Below the pieces are notes generated by a model. The model saw only the letters and a list, made by a program, of their open reading frames with translations. It was not told the origin of the DNA and searched no databases. Positions 5,569 through 5,573 of a stretch of 5,573 nt of DNA are shown here, piece after piece. The translations under genes and the position numbers were made by a program. The stretch is from Gammaproteobacteria bacterium (lineage in GTDB: Bacteria > Pseudomonadota > Gammaproteobacteria > Tenderiales > Tenderiaceae). Within the stretch, counting starts at the first letter, position 1. Every line of letters starts with the position of its first letter. The stretch is from assembly GCA_027001525.1 (NCBI GenBank), contig JALTMR010000216.1, forward strand, positions 1 to 5,573. Reading direction: 5' to 3'.

Positions 5569-5573
5569 AAATC

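Larger units (their letters stand above)
5340..5573 (+). other. Noncoding hairpin-rich region, probable leader or end of a mobile element cut by the window edge
   Basis: No convincing gene lies here. The plus strand has a series of small hairpins: GCCCC/GGGGC around 5376-5387, AACG/CGTT around 5427-5438, a 7-bp GC stem at 5473-5489, GGAGT/ACTCC at 5515-5535 and TCGTG/CACGA at 5539-5560. It also has a perfect TTGACA at 5503-5508, though no good -10 follows at 16-18 bases, and a strong ribosome binding site at the last bases. A structured leader of this kind is seen at the noncoding end of several transposable elements, including IS110-type elements, where it encodes a guide (bridge) RNA. That identity is inference only; no transposase sequence is in the window and no terminal repeat can be paired. 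It could equally be an ordinary structured 5' leader. Confidence 0.35.

Overview
The window reads as chromosomal DNA from a gammaproteobacterium, probably free-living and possibly marine. Three points suggest this: a YacL/UPF0231 family protein, which I know only from gammaproteobacteria; a long-form NhaA Na+/H+ antiporter; and a GpmI-type phosphoglycerate mutase of proteobacterial character. The species cannot be named from the sequence.

Layout: (1) 1-1427, minus strand: gpmI, lacking only its last ~40 codons beyond the left edge. (2) 1428-1918: a long divergent intergenic region. It holds a 159-bp near-palindromic element (1612-1770) with perfect 17-bp terminal inverted repeats and a 4-bp direct duplication TAAA, i.e. 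a MITE-like insertion. (3) 1919-3139, plus strand: an exported protein made almost entirely of nine Sel1-like repeats, each exactly 36 residues. (4) 3140-3416: the gap between convergent genes. It is filled by a 280-bp structured element with 28-bp inverted ends (27/28) enclosing two large imperfect hairpins, which predicts a Y-shaped (three-way junction) fold. (5) 3417-3803, minus strand: yacL. (6) 3880-5259, minus strand: nhaA, with an intrinsic terminator just after it and a TATAAT -10 box just before it. (7) about 5340-5573: a noncoding, hairpin-rich stretch ending on the plus strand in a strong ribosome binding site at the window edge. It is probably the leader of a gene, perhaps a transposase, that starts outside the window.

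The genes do not form a pathway. gpmI is central glycolysis, nhaA is sodium/pH homeostasis, yacL is a conserved gene of unknown function, and the Sel1-repeat protein is probably a periplasmic or outer-surface scaffold. The most interesting content lies between the genes: two different palindromic elements, plus a possible structured mobile-element end at the right. No CRISPR array, tRNA, rRNA or complete insertion sequence is visible.
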